Assembly (NCBI GenBank): GCA_041494805.1
Contig: JBGQBN010000013.1
Location: 18,184 to 82,183 of the forward strand
Direction of reading: 5' to 3'
Source of the DNA: JBGQBN01 sp041494805
GTDB lineage: Bacteria; Acidobacteriota; Terriglobia; Terriglobales; Acidobacteriaceae
Length of the DNA stretch: 64,000 nt
A model generated the notes under the pieces. It ran no database searches, was not told the DNA's origin, and saw only the letters and a list, made by a program, of their open reading frames with translations. Positions 1 to 8,499 of this stretch are shown here, piece by piece (the stretch's first letter is position 1; the number at the start of each line of letters is the position of its first letter). A program made the translations under genes and the position numbers.

Positions 1-1701
1 CTCTGTGTCCTCTGTGGTCTAGTTTTTCAGGGTTTCGCTCTGGATCGTGAAGCATTCACTTTTACAGACTACAACCTGGATGTGCGTGTCGAGCCCGAAC
101 AGCAGCGGCTGGCGGTGCGGGGCAAGATTACGTTGCGCAATGACTCGAATTCTCCGCAGAAGAGCCTGTCACTGCAGATTTCTTCGAGCTTGGATTGGAG
201 GTCCCTACAGCTCGGCGACAAACCCGTTCAGTTCGTTTCCCAGACCTACACTTCCGATGTTGACCACACGGGAGCACTTTCCGAAGCAATCGTCACCTTG
301 GCAGAGCCGGTCCCGCCGAAGGGCACGGTTGAGCTGGAGATCGGCTATGAGGGCACCATCCCACTCGATACCACACGGCTGACCCGCATTGGTGTGCCGG
401 AAAAGGTGGCACAACACAGCGACTGGGACCAAATTGGAAAGTCGTTTACGGCCGTGCGCGGAATCGGGTATGTGGTGTGGTATCCGGTAGCGATGGAGTC
501 GGCGAGTCTCTCGGCAGAGAACAGCTTGTTCGAGACACTGGGGAGGTGGAAGACGCGGCACGCCGATGCGAAGATGTCAGTTGTGTTCGCCACAACGGCC
601 GAGACTCCCGTATTGTTCAGCGGCACCAAGGACCTGATGACAATTGTGACCAATGACACGGCCAGATACTCGGCGTTCAACATGGTGCGGTTTGGCATAA
701 ATGTGCCAACCTTCGTAATCGCCAACTATGGGAAGCTTGATGTCAAAGGCATTTCGTCTGTCGAATTCCTGCCGGGCGGGGAGGACGCGGCAAGAGCCTA
801 CGCTGATGCAATGACGAAACTCGATGCACTTGTGCCGGTCGGGCGAGGATCGGGTCGGTTGCAGGTACTGCAATTGTCCGATCCCTATGCAGCGTCCTTT
901 ACTACCGAAGGTATGCTACTCACTCCGCTGGATGTGCCAGTGACGCCAGAGGCACACCTGACGCTCGTGTATTCCGTGGCCCGTCAAAGCGTCTTGTCTC
1001 CGCGGGCCTGGATACAAGAAGGTCTGGCCCACTACGCGCGGGTGTCTTATATCGAGCAGCAACAGGGCCGGCAGGTGGCGCTGGATTATCTCCAGGCGCA
1101 TGGAACGATGCTCGTCGAAGCTGAAAAGGAAGCGACGAAGAATGGGTCCGCCGCGGGGAGTGTGGTGAGATCCGAAACTGCACAGTCCCTGGTCAATGCA
1201 AGCGACGACATTTATCTCCAAACCAAGGCGATGTATGTCTGGTGGATGCTGCGCGACATGGTAAGTGAACCGACCCTTTCCATCGCATTGCTGAATTACC
1301 GGGCCTCCGAAGACAAGGAGCCCGCCTATCTGCAGCGATTGATCGAGAAGCAAAGCCATCGCGACCTGGAGTGGTTTTTCGACGACTGGGTTTATCGCGA
1401 CCGCGGCCTGCCGGATTTCCGTGTGGAGTCGGTGTATCCGCGGCTCACTGTAAACGGCGGATACGTCGTGACGATCACGGTAGAGAATCTGGGAAACGCC
1501 GGCGCGGAAGTGCCTTTGACGTTGCGGATGGAGGGCGGTGAAGTCATCCGTCGGCTGGAAGTGCATGCGAAGTCCAAGGCGACGATCCGGATCGAGGCGG
1601 CCTCGACGCCACAGGAAATCGTAGTCAACGACGGCAGCGTGCCGGAAAGCGACATGAGCAATAACACATACAAAATCGATGTCGTTACACCTCAACAATG
1701 A
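1..1701 (+). CDS. M1-family-like peptidase homologue, probable pseudo-enzyme; 5' end cut by window edge
   Basis: The frame is open from base 1, so the true start lies upstream or the first bases are an intergenic repeat; a GTG at 82 is the first usable start inside the window. The residues before it (VLCGLVFQGFA) look like the end of a signal peptide, so I take the gene as truncated. The architecture is that of gluzincin M1 aminopeptidase homologues: an N-terminal beta-rich domain, a catalytic-like helical domain and a C-terminal beta domain (after FFDDWVYRDRGLPDF). The downstream glutamate motif WIQEGLAHYA is kept, but where HEXXH-x18-E is expected upstream the sequence reads VYSVARQ, so both zinc histidines appear lost. 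It is probably secreted or periplasmic and catalytically dead. An unrelated function is possible. Confidence 0.7.
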   Translation, partial: LCVLCGLVFQGFALDREAFTFTDYNLDVRVEPEQQRLAVRGKITLRNDSNSPQKSLSLQISSSLDWRSLQLGDKPVQFVSQTYTSDVDHTGALSEAIVTLAEPVPPKGTVELEIGYEGTIPLDTTRLTRIGVPEKVAQHSDWDQIGKSFTAVRGIGYVVWYPVAMESASLSAENSLFETLGRWKTRHADAKMSVVFATTAETPVLFSGTKDLMTIVTNDTARYSAFNMVRFGINVPTFVIANYGKLDVKGISSVEFLPGGEDAARAYADAMTKLDALVPVGRGSGRLQVLQLSDPYAASFTTEGMLLTPLDVPVTPEAHLTLVYSVARQSVLSPRAWIQEGLAHYARVSYIEQQQGRQVALDYLQAHGTMLVEAEKEATKNGSAAGSVVRSETAQSLVNASDDIYLQTKAMYVWWMLRDMVSEPTLSIALLNYRASEDKEPAYLQRLIEKQSHRDLEWFFDDWVYRDRGLPDFRVESVYPRLTVNGGYVVTITVENLGNAGAEVPLTLRMEGGEVIRRLEVHAKSKATIRIEAASTPQEIVVNDGSVPESDMSNNTYKIDVVTPQQ

Positions 1702-1709
1702 TTGCTGAT

Positions 1710-1777
1710 TTTCAATTGCCAATTGCCGATTGAGGCAGACGAGAGTCCCAATTGGAAATTGGCAATCGGCAATTGAA
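1710..1777. repeat. Intergenic inverted repeat (AATTGGCAAT type)
   Basis: Two arms rich in CAATTGCC/GGCAATTG (about 1711-1731 and 1751-1776) are near reverse complements around a short spacer. It lies between the M1-like gene and the RNase gene. It could act as a transcript-end hairpin; there is no clean T-tract, so a dispersed repeat is as likely. Confidence 0.5.
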
Positions 1778-1818
1778 GATCAAAAAGATAGAATCAAATT
1801 CTTCCGGGAGGAGAGACT

Positions 1819-3255
1819 TTGGCCTACATCCAGTTTTTAGGAGCAGCGGGGACGGTTACGGGATCGAAGCACCTGATTAACACCACCAGCCCAGACAATG
1901 GCGGGAAGGCTGGTTTCCAGACTCTGATTGACTGCGGCATGTTCCAGGGGCCGAAGGAATGGCGCGACCGCAACTGGCAAGACACGCCGATTCCCGCGAT
2001 CAGCATTGACGCTGTCGTGCTCACCCATGCGCACATTGACCACTGCGGATGGATTCCCCGCCTGGTCAAGGAAGGTTTTCGTGGACCGATTTACGCTACG
2101 CCGTCCACCATCGATTTGTGCGGCATTCTGCTGCCTGACTCCGGCCATCTACAGGAAGAAGACGCGGCGTACTACAACAAGACCAAAGCGTCAAAACATA
2201 GTCCGGCACTGCCGCTCTATACGCTCGACGAAGCGCAACAATGTTTGCAATATTTCCGCCCGGTGCGGTTCGAAGAATCCAAACAACTCTGTCCGGAGCT
2301 TTCGTTTCGTTTTGTGCCGGCGGCACATATTCTGGGATCGTCCATGGCGGAAGTCACGCTTAACACCGGCGGCCAAACGCGTCGCCTGCTCTTCACCGGG
2401 GACATTGGGCGCGTCCGCGACCGCAACATCGCTCCGGGCAAGGTTGTCCATTCAGGGCCGACCGAGGGTGAGACGGCGGACATTTTGGTGATGGAATCCA
2501 CCTATGGCAACCGCCAGCACCCTGCGGATGACCCTCGGCCAGAACTGGCAGCGATCATCCGCAAGACGGTCGAGCGCGGAGGAAGCCTGGTTGTCCCCGC
2601 TTTTGCGGTGGAACGCACACAGAAATTCCTGTTCATGCTGAAGGAGCTGATGGAATCCGGGCAAGCCCCACGGGTGCCGGTCTACTGCGACAGCCCCATG
2701 GCGATCAAAGCAGTGGAAATCTTCCTGAAACACGCGGAGGAATACAGCGAAGAGACCTGCCGGCTGATCAAGCAGTACGGCTCGCCGCTGGACTGGCCGG
2801 GATTCACCTTTGCCTCAACGTCGGATGAATCGAAGAAAATCAATGCCACGCACTTTCCCTCGATCATCATTTCCTCCAGTGGCATGGTAACGGGCGGGCG
2901 CATCCAGCATCACCTGGCGCAGCGGCTGCCCGACCCCAGAAATACGGTGGTCTTCATCGGCTTTCAGGCGCCGGGGACGCGCGGATTCACCATCAAGAGC
3001 GGTGCGCCCGAGGTCAAGATATTTGGCCAGACCGTGCCCATTCGGGCTCAGGTCGTGGCGCTCGAACAATTCAGCGATCACGCTGATACGCAGGAGCTGC
3101 TGCAATGGCTGCATACTTTTCCGAAGAAGCCAGGAGTCACTTACTTGGTGCATGGTGAACCGGCAGCGTCATCTCAACTGCGTGACGCTATGACCAAGGA
3201 GCTGGGCTGGAATGTGCAAGTGGCGCAGTGGATGCAGAAGGTGGAAGTGAAGTAG
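1819..3255 (+). CDS. Metallo-beta-lactamase / beta-CASP family ribonuclease
   Basis: A 478-residue protein with the full MBL-fold signature: HAHIDH at about residues 70-75, a later histidine in PAAHILGSS, an aspartate in TGDIGR, and the beta-CASP insertion (ESTYGNRQH, VPAFAVERTQ, DSPMA, SSSGMVTGGR, final HGEPA). The family (CPSF73/KH-less archaeal type, TTHA0252-like) contains zinc-dependent RNA endo/exonucleases acting in the cytoplasm on mRNA. The start is TTG at 1819, chosen because a strong ribosome-binding site (GGGAGGAG, 1806-1813) precedes it and the protein begins directly with the first beta strand. It appears to be a single gene, flanked on both sides by palindromic repeats. Confidence 0.9.
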   Translation: MAYIQFLGAAGTVTGSKHLINTTSPDNGGKAGFQTLIDCGMFQGPKEWRDRNWQDTPIPAISIDAVVLTHAHIDHCGWIPRLVKEGFRGPIYATPSTIDLCGILLPDSGHLQEEDAAYYNKTKASKHSPALPLYTLDEAQQCLQYFRPVRFEESKQLCPELSFRFVPAAHILGSSMAEVTLNTGGQTRRLLFTGDIGRVRDRNIAPGKVVHSGPTEGETADILVMESTYGNRQHPADDPRPELAAIIRKTVERGGSLVVPAFAVERTQKFLFMLKELMESGQAPRVPVYCDSPMAIKAVEIFLKHAEEYSEETCRLIKQYGSPLDWPGFTFASTSDESKKINATHFPSIIISSSGMVTGGRIQHHLAQRLPDPRNTVVFIGFQAPGTRGFTIKSGAPEVKIFGQTVPIRAQVVALEQFSDHADTQELLQWLHTFPKKPGVTYLVHGEPAASSQLRDAMTKELGWNVQVAQWMQKVEVK

Positions 3256-3266
3256 CCGCCATTGAA

Positions 3267-3327
3267 GATTTCAGATTTCAGATTGACAACCGACTCAATC
3301 TGAAATCTACAATCTACAATCTGAAAT
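3267..3327. repeat. Intergenic inverted repeat (AATCTGAAAT type)
   Basis: Bases 3274-3284 and 3297-3307 form an 11-bp perfect stem with a 12-nt loop; the right arm is extended by further AATCTACAATCTGAAAT units. An ATG at 3326 lies inside this repeat and is therefore not the likely start of the next gene. Confidence 0.6.
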
Positions 3328-3367
3328 GATCAGCCTCTGTGCCCACGGGGCAGATTCTGAGGTTCCC

Positions 3368-3847
3368 ATGACTGAAGTCGAACTCAAACAGCATCTCGAT
3401 GCAGCCGAGAAGAGTCCGAAGCAGATTGCGGCGGTATCGGCGCTGCCGGACAAGACGCTGCGTTACAAACCGGCGCCGGACAAGTGGTGCATTTTGGAAA
3501 TCCTTGGGCACCTGGCCGACATCGAGATTGTGTACGCCTATCGCTTACGGCAGATGCTGGCGGACAAGGAACCAGTGATCGCGCCCATGGATCAGGACGA
3601 CTGGGCGCGCCATCTCGGCTACGTGGAGACACCTGCTCCGGAGTTGATTGCTCTGTATGGATTGAACCGGCATCACAATCTGCGGTTGCTGCGCCGTTTG
3701 AAGGCGAGTGATCTGGAGAAAGGTGCTTTTCATCCCGAGTACAAACGTAAGGTTACGGTTGCAGAGATGGTCGAGAAGATGGGTGGTCACGGAGCGAATC
3801 ATCTGGAGCAGATTGAGAGATTGAAGAAAAACGCAGAGAAGAAGTGA
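3368..3847 (+). CDS. DinB-family protein (putative metal-dependent hydrolase/transferase)
   Basis: A 159-residue protein with the DinB_2-type four-helix bundle pattern: an N-terminal helix containing the first histidine (EILGHLADIE, about residue 48), a central RHHN segment and the C-terminal signature GGHGANHLEQI. The three histidines fit the family's metal site. DinB proteins are often thiol-dependent transferases (bacillithiol S-transferase relatives) or damage-induced proteins of unknown substrate; nothing here fixes the substrate. ATG at 3368 is preferred to the in-frame ATG at 3326 because GAGG lies six bases upstream and the earlier codon falls in an intergenic repeat. Confidence 0.75.
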   Translation: MTEVELKQHLDAAEKSPKQIAAVSALPDKTLRYKPAPDKWCILEILGHLADIEIVYAYRLRQMLADKEPVIAPMDQDDWARHLGYVETPAPELIALYGLNRHHNLRLLRRLKASDLEKGAFHPEYKRKVTVAEMVEKMGGHGANHLEQIERLKKNAEKK

Positions 3848-3897
3848 GTCTCCACCGAGGACTGGTACAAGCAGCATCAAGACTGGCCAGAGAATGC

Positions 3898-3925
3898 ATA
3901 GGTCCTTCGCTTTGCTCAGGACGAC
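3898..3925 (-). repeat. Dispersed GAGCGAAGCGAAGG-type element
   Basis: On the minus strand this stretch matches the element at 42611-42636 at 24 of 26 bases (GAGCAAAGCG here, GAGCGAAGCG there). It lies in the short gap between the DinB gene and the 3' end of trpD. Confidence 0.55.
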
Positions 3926-3944
3926 TATCGGGGAGAATGAGAAG

Positions 3945-4997
3945 TTAGTAGCGAGCGTTCGTGAATCGCACCAGTGCTTCCAATTTGCTCACCGCCGCGC
4001 CCGAGTCAATGGACTGCGCCCCCAGCGGCATTGCCTGCGCCAGATGATCCGCCTTGCCCGCCGCGACCAGGGCCGCCGCCGCATTCAGCAGGACCACGTC
4101 ACGCCGGGGCGACCCCTTTCCACTGAGAATCTCACGGATAATGGCGGCGTTGGCAGCAGCGTCTCCGCCAGAAATGTTCTCAATCAAGGCACGCTTCATC
4201 CCGAACTCTTCGGGCGTGACCTCATAGGTGCGAACGACTCCTTCACGAACCTCGGCGACGCGGGTTGGACCCGTAATCGTGATTTCGTCCAGACCGTCCA
4301 GTCCATGCACTACCATGGCGCGATGCAGGCCCAGCATACTGAGCGCTTCCGCAAGCTTTTCCACCAGTTCAACCGAATACACGCCGACTACTTGCGCAGA
4401 GGCGCGGGCCGGATTGGTTAAGGGTCCAAGCAGATTAAAAACCGTTCGCAAGCGAAGCTCCTGGCGTGCGCGTTGGACGTATTTCATGGCCGAGTGCATC
4501 GCTGGAGCAAAGAGAAAAGCGATACCAACTTCTTCCAGGCACGCGGCCAGTCGCGCAGGAGGCAGGTTGATGTTAACGCCCAGGGCTTCCATCACGTCGG
4601 CCGAACCGCACTTTGAGGTCACGCTGCGGTTGCCGTGCTTGGCCACGCGGACACCCGCGCCCGCGACCACCAGCGCGGTGGCGGTCGAAATGTTGAAAGT
4701 GCCGCTGGCGTCGCCGCCAGTGCCGCAGGTATCCACCAGGGCATCGCGTCCGGTGCCACTGACATCGACGGTCGAATTCTGGTGAATGCTCAGCGGCGCT
4801 GCCGCGGCGCGAATGGCTTCCGCAAAACCCACAATCTCCTCGACCGTCTCTCCCTTCATGTGCAAGGCCACCAGCAGGGCTGCGATCTGCGCGTCGGTGC
4901 ATTTGCCGGCGAGGACTTCCGTCATGACAATGCGTGCCTCTTCGCGCGTGAGCGACTCGCGATGGTTGGCAATGCGATGCAGGGCTTCGATGATCAT
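3945..4997 (-). CDS. trpD: Anthranilate phosphoribosyltransferase
   Basis: A 350-residue protein that transfers anthranilate onto PRPP in the second step of tryptophan synthesis. The family's hallmark motifs are present: CGTGGDASGTFNIST (PRPP/phosphate loop), KHGNRSVTSKCGSADVMEAL (anthranilate and Mg site) and GLDEIT late in the protein. Length is normal (about 340-350). It stands alone: no other trp gene is next to it, although trpS lies 11 kb away in another operon. Its 5' end faces sucC in a divergent arrangement across a 198-bp gap. Confidence 0.96.
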   Translation of the reverse strand: MIIEALHRIANHRESLTREEARIVMTEVLAGKCTDAQIAALLVALHMKGETVEEIVGFAEAIRAAAAPLSIHQNSTVDVSGTGRDALVDTCGTGGDASGTFNISTATALVVAGAGVRVAKHGNRSVTSKCGSADVMEALGVNINLPPARLAACLEEVGIAFLFAPAMHSAMKYVQRARQELRLRTVFNLLGPLTNPARASAQVVGVYSVELVEKLAEALSMLGLHRAMVVHGLDGLDEITITGPTRVAEVREGVVRTYEVTPEEFGMKRALIENISGGDAAANAAIIREILSGKGSPRRDVVLLNAAAALVAAGKADHLAQAMPLGAQSIDSGAAVSKLEALVRFTNARY

Positions 4998-5097
4998 GGA
5001 TGGGTCATTAGGGTAGCATCGTTTATGGGGTGAGTGCAGGCCTCGAACAGATCAACGTACACTGACGGAAGTCACCTCCCATTGTGACATGCGTAGT

Positions 5098-5127
5098 TTG
5101 CTCTATTCCTCGGCCATTCTATAGAAT
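5098..5127 (+). promoter_or_regulatory. Candidate sigma-70-type promoter of sucCD
   Basis: TTGCTC (5098-5103) and TAGAAT (5122-5127, within TATAGAAT) are separated by 18 bases, about 70 bases before the sucC start. Match to consensus is moderate; no experimental support. Confidence 0.35.
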
Positions 5128-5195
5128 CGAAGGTTTGCTGCCCTCTGGTTAAGCTGCAAGCGGGAGCCTGCCGATAGGTTGTATCAGGAATCATT

Positions 5196-6368
5196 ATGAA
5201 GATTCACGAATACCAGGCCAAAGGAATTCTGAGGAAATATGGGGTCGCAGTGCCGCGCGGCGAGATGGCCGAAACCGGCGAACAGGTGAAAGCTGTCGCA
5301 AACAAACTGTTCGAGGCGGGAGCCGGCGGCGTTGTGGTCAAGGCTCAGATCCATGCCGGCGGTCGTGGCAAAGGTGGCGGAGTAAAGATCGCCAAGTCAG
5401 TGGACGAAGCAGCCGAAATCGCCGCCAGGATGCTGGGCATGAGGCTGGTAACGCATCAGACCGGGCCTGAAGGCCGGATCGTCGAGCGACTGCTGATCGA
5501 AGAGACTTTGCCCATCGAAAAGGAACTCTATCTGGGGATCGTCATTGACCGTGCCGAAGCCAGGCCGGTGTTTATGGCGTCAGCCGCGGGCGGAATGGAA
5601 ATCGAGCAAGTCGCAGCGGAAAATCCTGATGCCATTCTGAAAGAACATATCGATCCAGGCATGGGCCTGGAAGCCTTCCAGGCACGCAAACTGGCATTCG
5701 CGCTGGGCTTGAAACCTCAGCAGATTAATCTCGCCGTGCAATTCATGACCAGCCTGTACAAGGCATTCGAGGAAACCGATTCTTCGCTGATGGAAATCAA
5801 TCCGTTTATCACTACGACTGACGGCCGTCTGTTCGCGCTCGATGCCAAGATGAACTTCGACGACAACGCAATGTTCCGGCATCCTGATATTCGCGATCTG
5901 CGTGACATCAACGAGGAAGACCCGCTCGAAGTCGAGGCCTCGAAGTACAACCTGAACTACATCAAGCTGGATGGAAACGTGGGATGCATGGTGAATGGCG
6001 CGGGACTGGCCATGGCGACCATGGACATCATCAAGTACGCTGGCGGCGCGCCCGCGAACTTCCTCGATGTGGGTGGCGGAGCCAACGCAGAACAGGTGAC
6101 GCACGCATTCGAGATCCTGCTCAGCGACAAGAACGTGAAAGCGGTCTTGATCAACATTTTCGGTGGCATTCTGCGCGTGGACACACTGGCTACGGGTGTG
6201 GTGGAAGCGGCCAAGAAGACCAACATCCAATTGCCTATCGTGCTGCGACTGGAAGGGACCAATGTCGAGGCGGGACGGGAGATTCTGAAGCAGTCGGGAC
6301 TGAACTTCACGGTGGCAGAGACGATGAAGGATGCCGCCGAGAAAGTAGTCGCAGCGGCGTCCTCGTAG
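5196..6368 (+). CDS. sucC: Succinyl-CoA synthetase (ADP-forming), beta subunit
   Basis: A 390-residue protein of the normal family length. It starts with the ATP-grasp opening MKIHEYQAKGILRKYGV, has the glycine-rich nucleotide loop KAQIHAGGRGKGGGVK, the Mg-binding EINPF segment, and ends with the CoA-ligase-like domain (NIFGGILRVDTLATGV, LRLEGTNVE). With SucD it converts succinyl-CoA to succinate in the TCA cycle with ATP or GTP formation. An AGGA sequence lies about seven bases before the ATG. sucD follows after 106 bp containing a hairpin repeat, and ndk after that, so the three probably form one transcript. Confidence 0.97.
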   Translation: MKIHEYQAKGILRKYGVAVPRGEMAETGEQVKAVANKLFEAGAGGVVVKAQIHAGGRGKGGGVKIAKSVDEAAEIAARMLGMRLVTHQTGPEGRIVERLLIEETLPIEKELYLGIVIDRAEARPVFMASAAGGMEIEQVAAENPDAILKEHIDPGMGLEAFQARKLAFALGLKPQQINLAVQFMTSLYKAFEETDSSLMEINPFITTTDGRLFALDAKMNFDDNAMFRHPDIRDLRDINEEDPLEVEASKYNLNYIKLDGNVGCMVNGAGLAMATMDIIKYAGGAPANFLDVGGGANAEQVTHAFEILLSDKNVKAVLINIFGGILRVDTLATGVVEAAKKTNIQLPIVLRLEGTNVEAGREILKQSGLNFTVAETMKDAAEKVVAAASS

Positions 6369-6414
6369 AGACGCGGCTTGGCTGCGTCCTTGAGATTGGC
6401 AAGATTTAGAAAGC

Positions 6415-6452
6415 GTGAGACGTAGCAAGTGAGACGTAGCAAGCTACGTCTC
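6415..6452. repeat. Hairpin repeat between sucC and sucD
   Basis: GAGACGTAGC (6431-6440) and GCTACGTCTC (6443-6452) are perfect reverse complements, and the left arm is preceded by a direct copy of GTGAGACGTAGCAA. It could attenuate or stabilise the sucC-sucD transcript; no T-tract follows. Confidence 0.55.
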
Positions 6453-6474
6453 TACAGGGCGGAAGAGACGGTTC

Positions 6475-7359
6475 ATGAGCATTCTTGTAGACAAATCGAC
6501 GCGCGTGGTCGTGCAGGGCCTGACAGGGCGTGAAGGCACGTTCCACGCCAAGACCTGTGCGGAGTATGGGACCAAAATCGTAGGTGGCGTGACACCCGGC
6601 AAGGGCGGCACGACACACGAGGGTTGGCCTATTTTCAATAGCGTGCAGGAAGCCGTGGACAAGACCGGGGCGGATGCCTCAGTAATTTTCGTGCCGCCTT
6701 CGTTCGCCGCCGACGCCATCATGGAAGCTGCTGACGCTGAGGTGGAACTGATCGTCTGCATCACCGAGGGTATTCCGACTTTGGATATGGTGCGCGCCTG
6801 GGAGTTCTTGCAGAACCGGCGCTCGCGGCTGATCGGGCCGAATTGCCCGGGTATTATTTCGCCGGGCAAGTGCAAGATCGGCATTATGCCGGGACACATT
6901 CATCGTGAGGGCTCGGTGGGCATCGTGTCACGCTCGGGCACGCTGACCTATGAGGCGGTGTATCAGCTCACGACGCGCGGGATCGGGCAGTCTACGGCCA
7001 TCGGCATCGGCGGCGATCCCATCATCGGCACGAATTTTCTGGACGCGCTTGAACTGTTCAATAAAGATCCCCAAACCGAAGCTGTGGTGATGATTGGTGA
7101 GATCGGCGGTAACGCGGAAGAGGTTGCGGCGGAATATGTGAAGGCTCGGATGAAAAAGCCGGTGGTGGGATTCATCGCCGGCCAGACCGCGCCCCCGGGG
7201 CGCCGCATGGGACACGCCGGGGCGATCATCTCCGGTGGCAAGGGCACTGCCGCGGAGAAAATTAAGGTGATGGAGGCCGCCGGCATTCGCGTGGCCAAGT
7301 CGCCGGCTGAGATTGGGGAGACGGTGTTGGCGGCGATGGGCGCAACAGCGAAAGCGTAG
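6475..7359 (+). CDS. sucD: Succinyl-CoA synthetase (ADP-forming), alpha subunit
   Basis: A 294-residue protein of the usual length. The N-terminal CoA-binding Rossmann domain opens with MSILVDKSTRVVVQGLTGRE, and the phosphohistidine loop GHAGAIISGGKGTAAEKI places the catalytic histidine at about residue 247. It pairs with SucC in the TCA cycle. Order sucC-sucD on the same strand supports the assignment. Confidence 0.97.
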   Translation: MSILVDKSTRVVVQGLTGREGTFHAKTCAEYGTKIVGGVTPGKGGTTHEGWPIFNSVQEAVDKTGADASVIFVPPSFAADAIMEAADAEVELIVCITEGIPTLDMVRAWEFLQNRRSRLIGPNCPGIISPGKCKIGIMPGHIHREGSVGIVSRSGTLTYEAVYQLTTRGIGQSTAIGIGGDPIIGTNFLDALELFNKDPQTEAVVMIGEIGGNAEEVAAEYVKARMKKPVVGFIAGQTAPPGRRMGHAGAIISGGKGTAAEKIKVMEAAGIRVAKSPAEIGETVLAAMGATAKA

Positions 7360-7423
7360 CTGTGTTTCTCTGGGGAGAACCGCACTACAGACGACTAACA
7401 GACAAGGACAGAAGACCGAAACC

Positions 7424-7849
7424 ATGAAGACTCTGCAGCGTACTTTTACTATTATCAAACCCGATGCCGTCCGCAAGAATGCGGTCGGCGACATTATTGA
7501 GCAGTTCGAAAAAAATGGCTTTCACATCCTCGCCATGAAGATGCTCGAAATCTCGAAGCATCAGGCCGAGCAGTTCTACGCGGTGCATGCGAACAAGTCT
7601 TTCTTCGATTCGCTCACCGGCTTCATGTCCAGCGGACCGATTGTCGTGCTGGCGCTGGAAAAGGAAAACGCCATCGCTGATCTGCGCAAGCTCATGGGCG
7701 CGACCAATCCAGCCAATGCGGAAGAGGGCACGATCCGCAAGAAGTGGGCGACGAGCATCGAGCACAACGCGATTCATGGCTCCGATGGCGACGATACCGC
7801 CCGCTTCGAGCTGAGTTATTTCTTCGCGGGATACGAACTGGCAAACTAA
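7424..7849 (+). CDS. ndk: Nucleoside diphosphate kinase
   Basis: A 141-residue protein that equalises nucleoside triphosphate pools by a phosphohistidine mechanism. The opening RTFTIIKPDAV and the active-site signature NAIHGSD (histidine at about residue 118) are typical. The frame is open further upstream, but the conserved protein begins at ATG 7424. It follows sucD closely, a functional match because Ndk uses the nucleotide produced by succinyl-CoA synthetase. Confidence 0.96.
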   Translation: MKTLQRTFTIIKPDAVRKNAVGDIIEQFEKNGFHILAMKMLEISKHQAEQFYAVHANKSFFDSLTGFMSSGPIVVLALEKENAIADLRKLMGATNPANAEEGTIRKKWATSIEHNAIHGSDGDDTARFELSYFFAGYELAN

Positions 7850-7851
7850 GC

Positions 7852-7882
7852 TGGCCGCAGATTTCGCGGATCAACGCAGGTC
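7852..7882 (+). repeat. Dispersed GGCCRCRGATTTTCGCGGAT-type element
   Basis: The short stretch after the ndk stop resembles the one at 43381-43411 (shared GGCC-CG/AG-ATTTCGCGGAT core). Both are intergenic. It is probably a decayed dispersed repeat. Confidence 0.4.
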
Positions 7883-7934
7883 TAGTCCAGTCTATTCAAG
7901 TCGTAGAGACCTTAGACTAACGACGGGTGTTCTC

Positions 7935-8126
7935 ATGCCATTGGTTCAAGTCACGATGTTGACTGGCCGGACGGCCGACCAGAAACGCAAGCTGGCACAG
8001 CGCATCACCGACGCCATGGTCGAAGAAGGGGGTGCTCGCCGCGAGGCCATCGTGGTGGCCTTCCATGAAGTGTCGAAGGAAAGTTATGCGTCCGGTGGTG
8101 TGCTGATGGTGGATAAAGGGAAGTAG
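7935..8126 (+). CDS. 4-oxalocrotonate tautomerase-family protein
   Basis: A 63-residue protein, the usual size of the 4-OT family, starting MPLVQVTMLTGRTADQKR. The proline at position 2 is the family's catalytic base after removal of the initiator methionine. The helix-strand pattern ITDAMVEEGGARREAIVVAF fits. Such proteins tautomerise enols or keto acids, but the substrate cannot be read from sequence. No degradation pathway genes surround it. Confidence 0.85.
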   Translation: MPLVQVTMLTGRTADQKRKLAQRITDAMVEEGGARREAIVVAFHEVSKESYASGGVLMVDKGK

Positions 8127-8130
8127 GTCG

Positions 8131-8181
8131 GTGCGCGGGCGGCCGGTACCCGCAGGACGGGCGAGTCGCCCTCCCCACACG
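8131..8181 (+). repeat. GC-rich palindromic repeat of the CCCCACAC family
   Basis: The segment contains a GGGCGA/TCGCCC hairpin and ends in CTCCCCACAC. Its right-hand 25 bases match the inserted repeat inside mutM (10354-10379) at about 22 positions. It is intergenic here, between the tautomerase and the monooxygenase gene. Confidence 0.65.
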
Positions 8182-8188
8182 GACAAGG

Positions 8189-8476
8189 TCACCCCAGTGG
8201 CTCGTACAACTGGCCCTCCACGCGATCCGCGATCTTGGCCAGCTCCTTCCGAGCGTATTGCAGAAAATGCGGAGCGGCGCGGTGGGCTTCCAGCGCGGCA
8301 TCGTCCTTGTACTGCTCGTAAATGAAGAAGCGGCGCGGTTCGGTCTTATGCCGGTGCACCTGGTACATCACGCAGCCGGGCTCTTTGCGGGACTCCTCTG
8401 TCAGTTTGGAGAAAACACCGGCCACCGCAGCTTCCTGTCCTACTCTTGCCATCCACGTTACTGCCAGAACAACCAT
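8189..8476 (-). CDS. Antibiotic biosynthesis monooxygenase (ABM) domain protein, putative quinol monooxygenase
   Basis: A 95-residue single-domain protein with the ABM ferredoxin-like fold pattern: strand VLAVTWMARVGQ, helix, EPGCVMYQVHRH, then FFIYEQYKDDAALEAHRAAPHF and a C-terminal helix. YgiN-like members oxidise quinols without cofactors; the substrate here is unknown. The start ATG at 8476 has GGAG seven bases before it. It follows purA by 23 bp on the same strand and may be cotranscribed with it, without an obvious functional link. Confidence 0.8.
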   Translation of the reverse strand: MVVLAVTWMARVGQEAAVAGVFSKLTEESRKEPGCVMYQVHRHKTEPRRFFIYEQYKDDAALEAHRAAPHFLQYARKELAKIADRVEGQLYEPLG

Positions 8477-8499
8477 TGTGCGCTCCGTTAGATTTCTGT

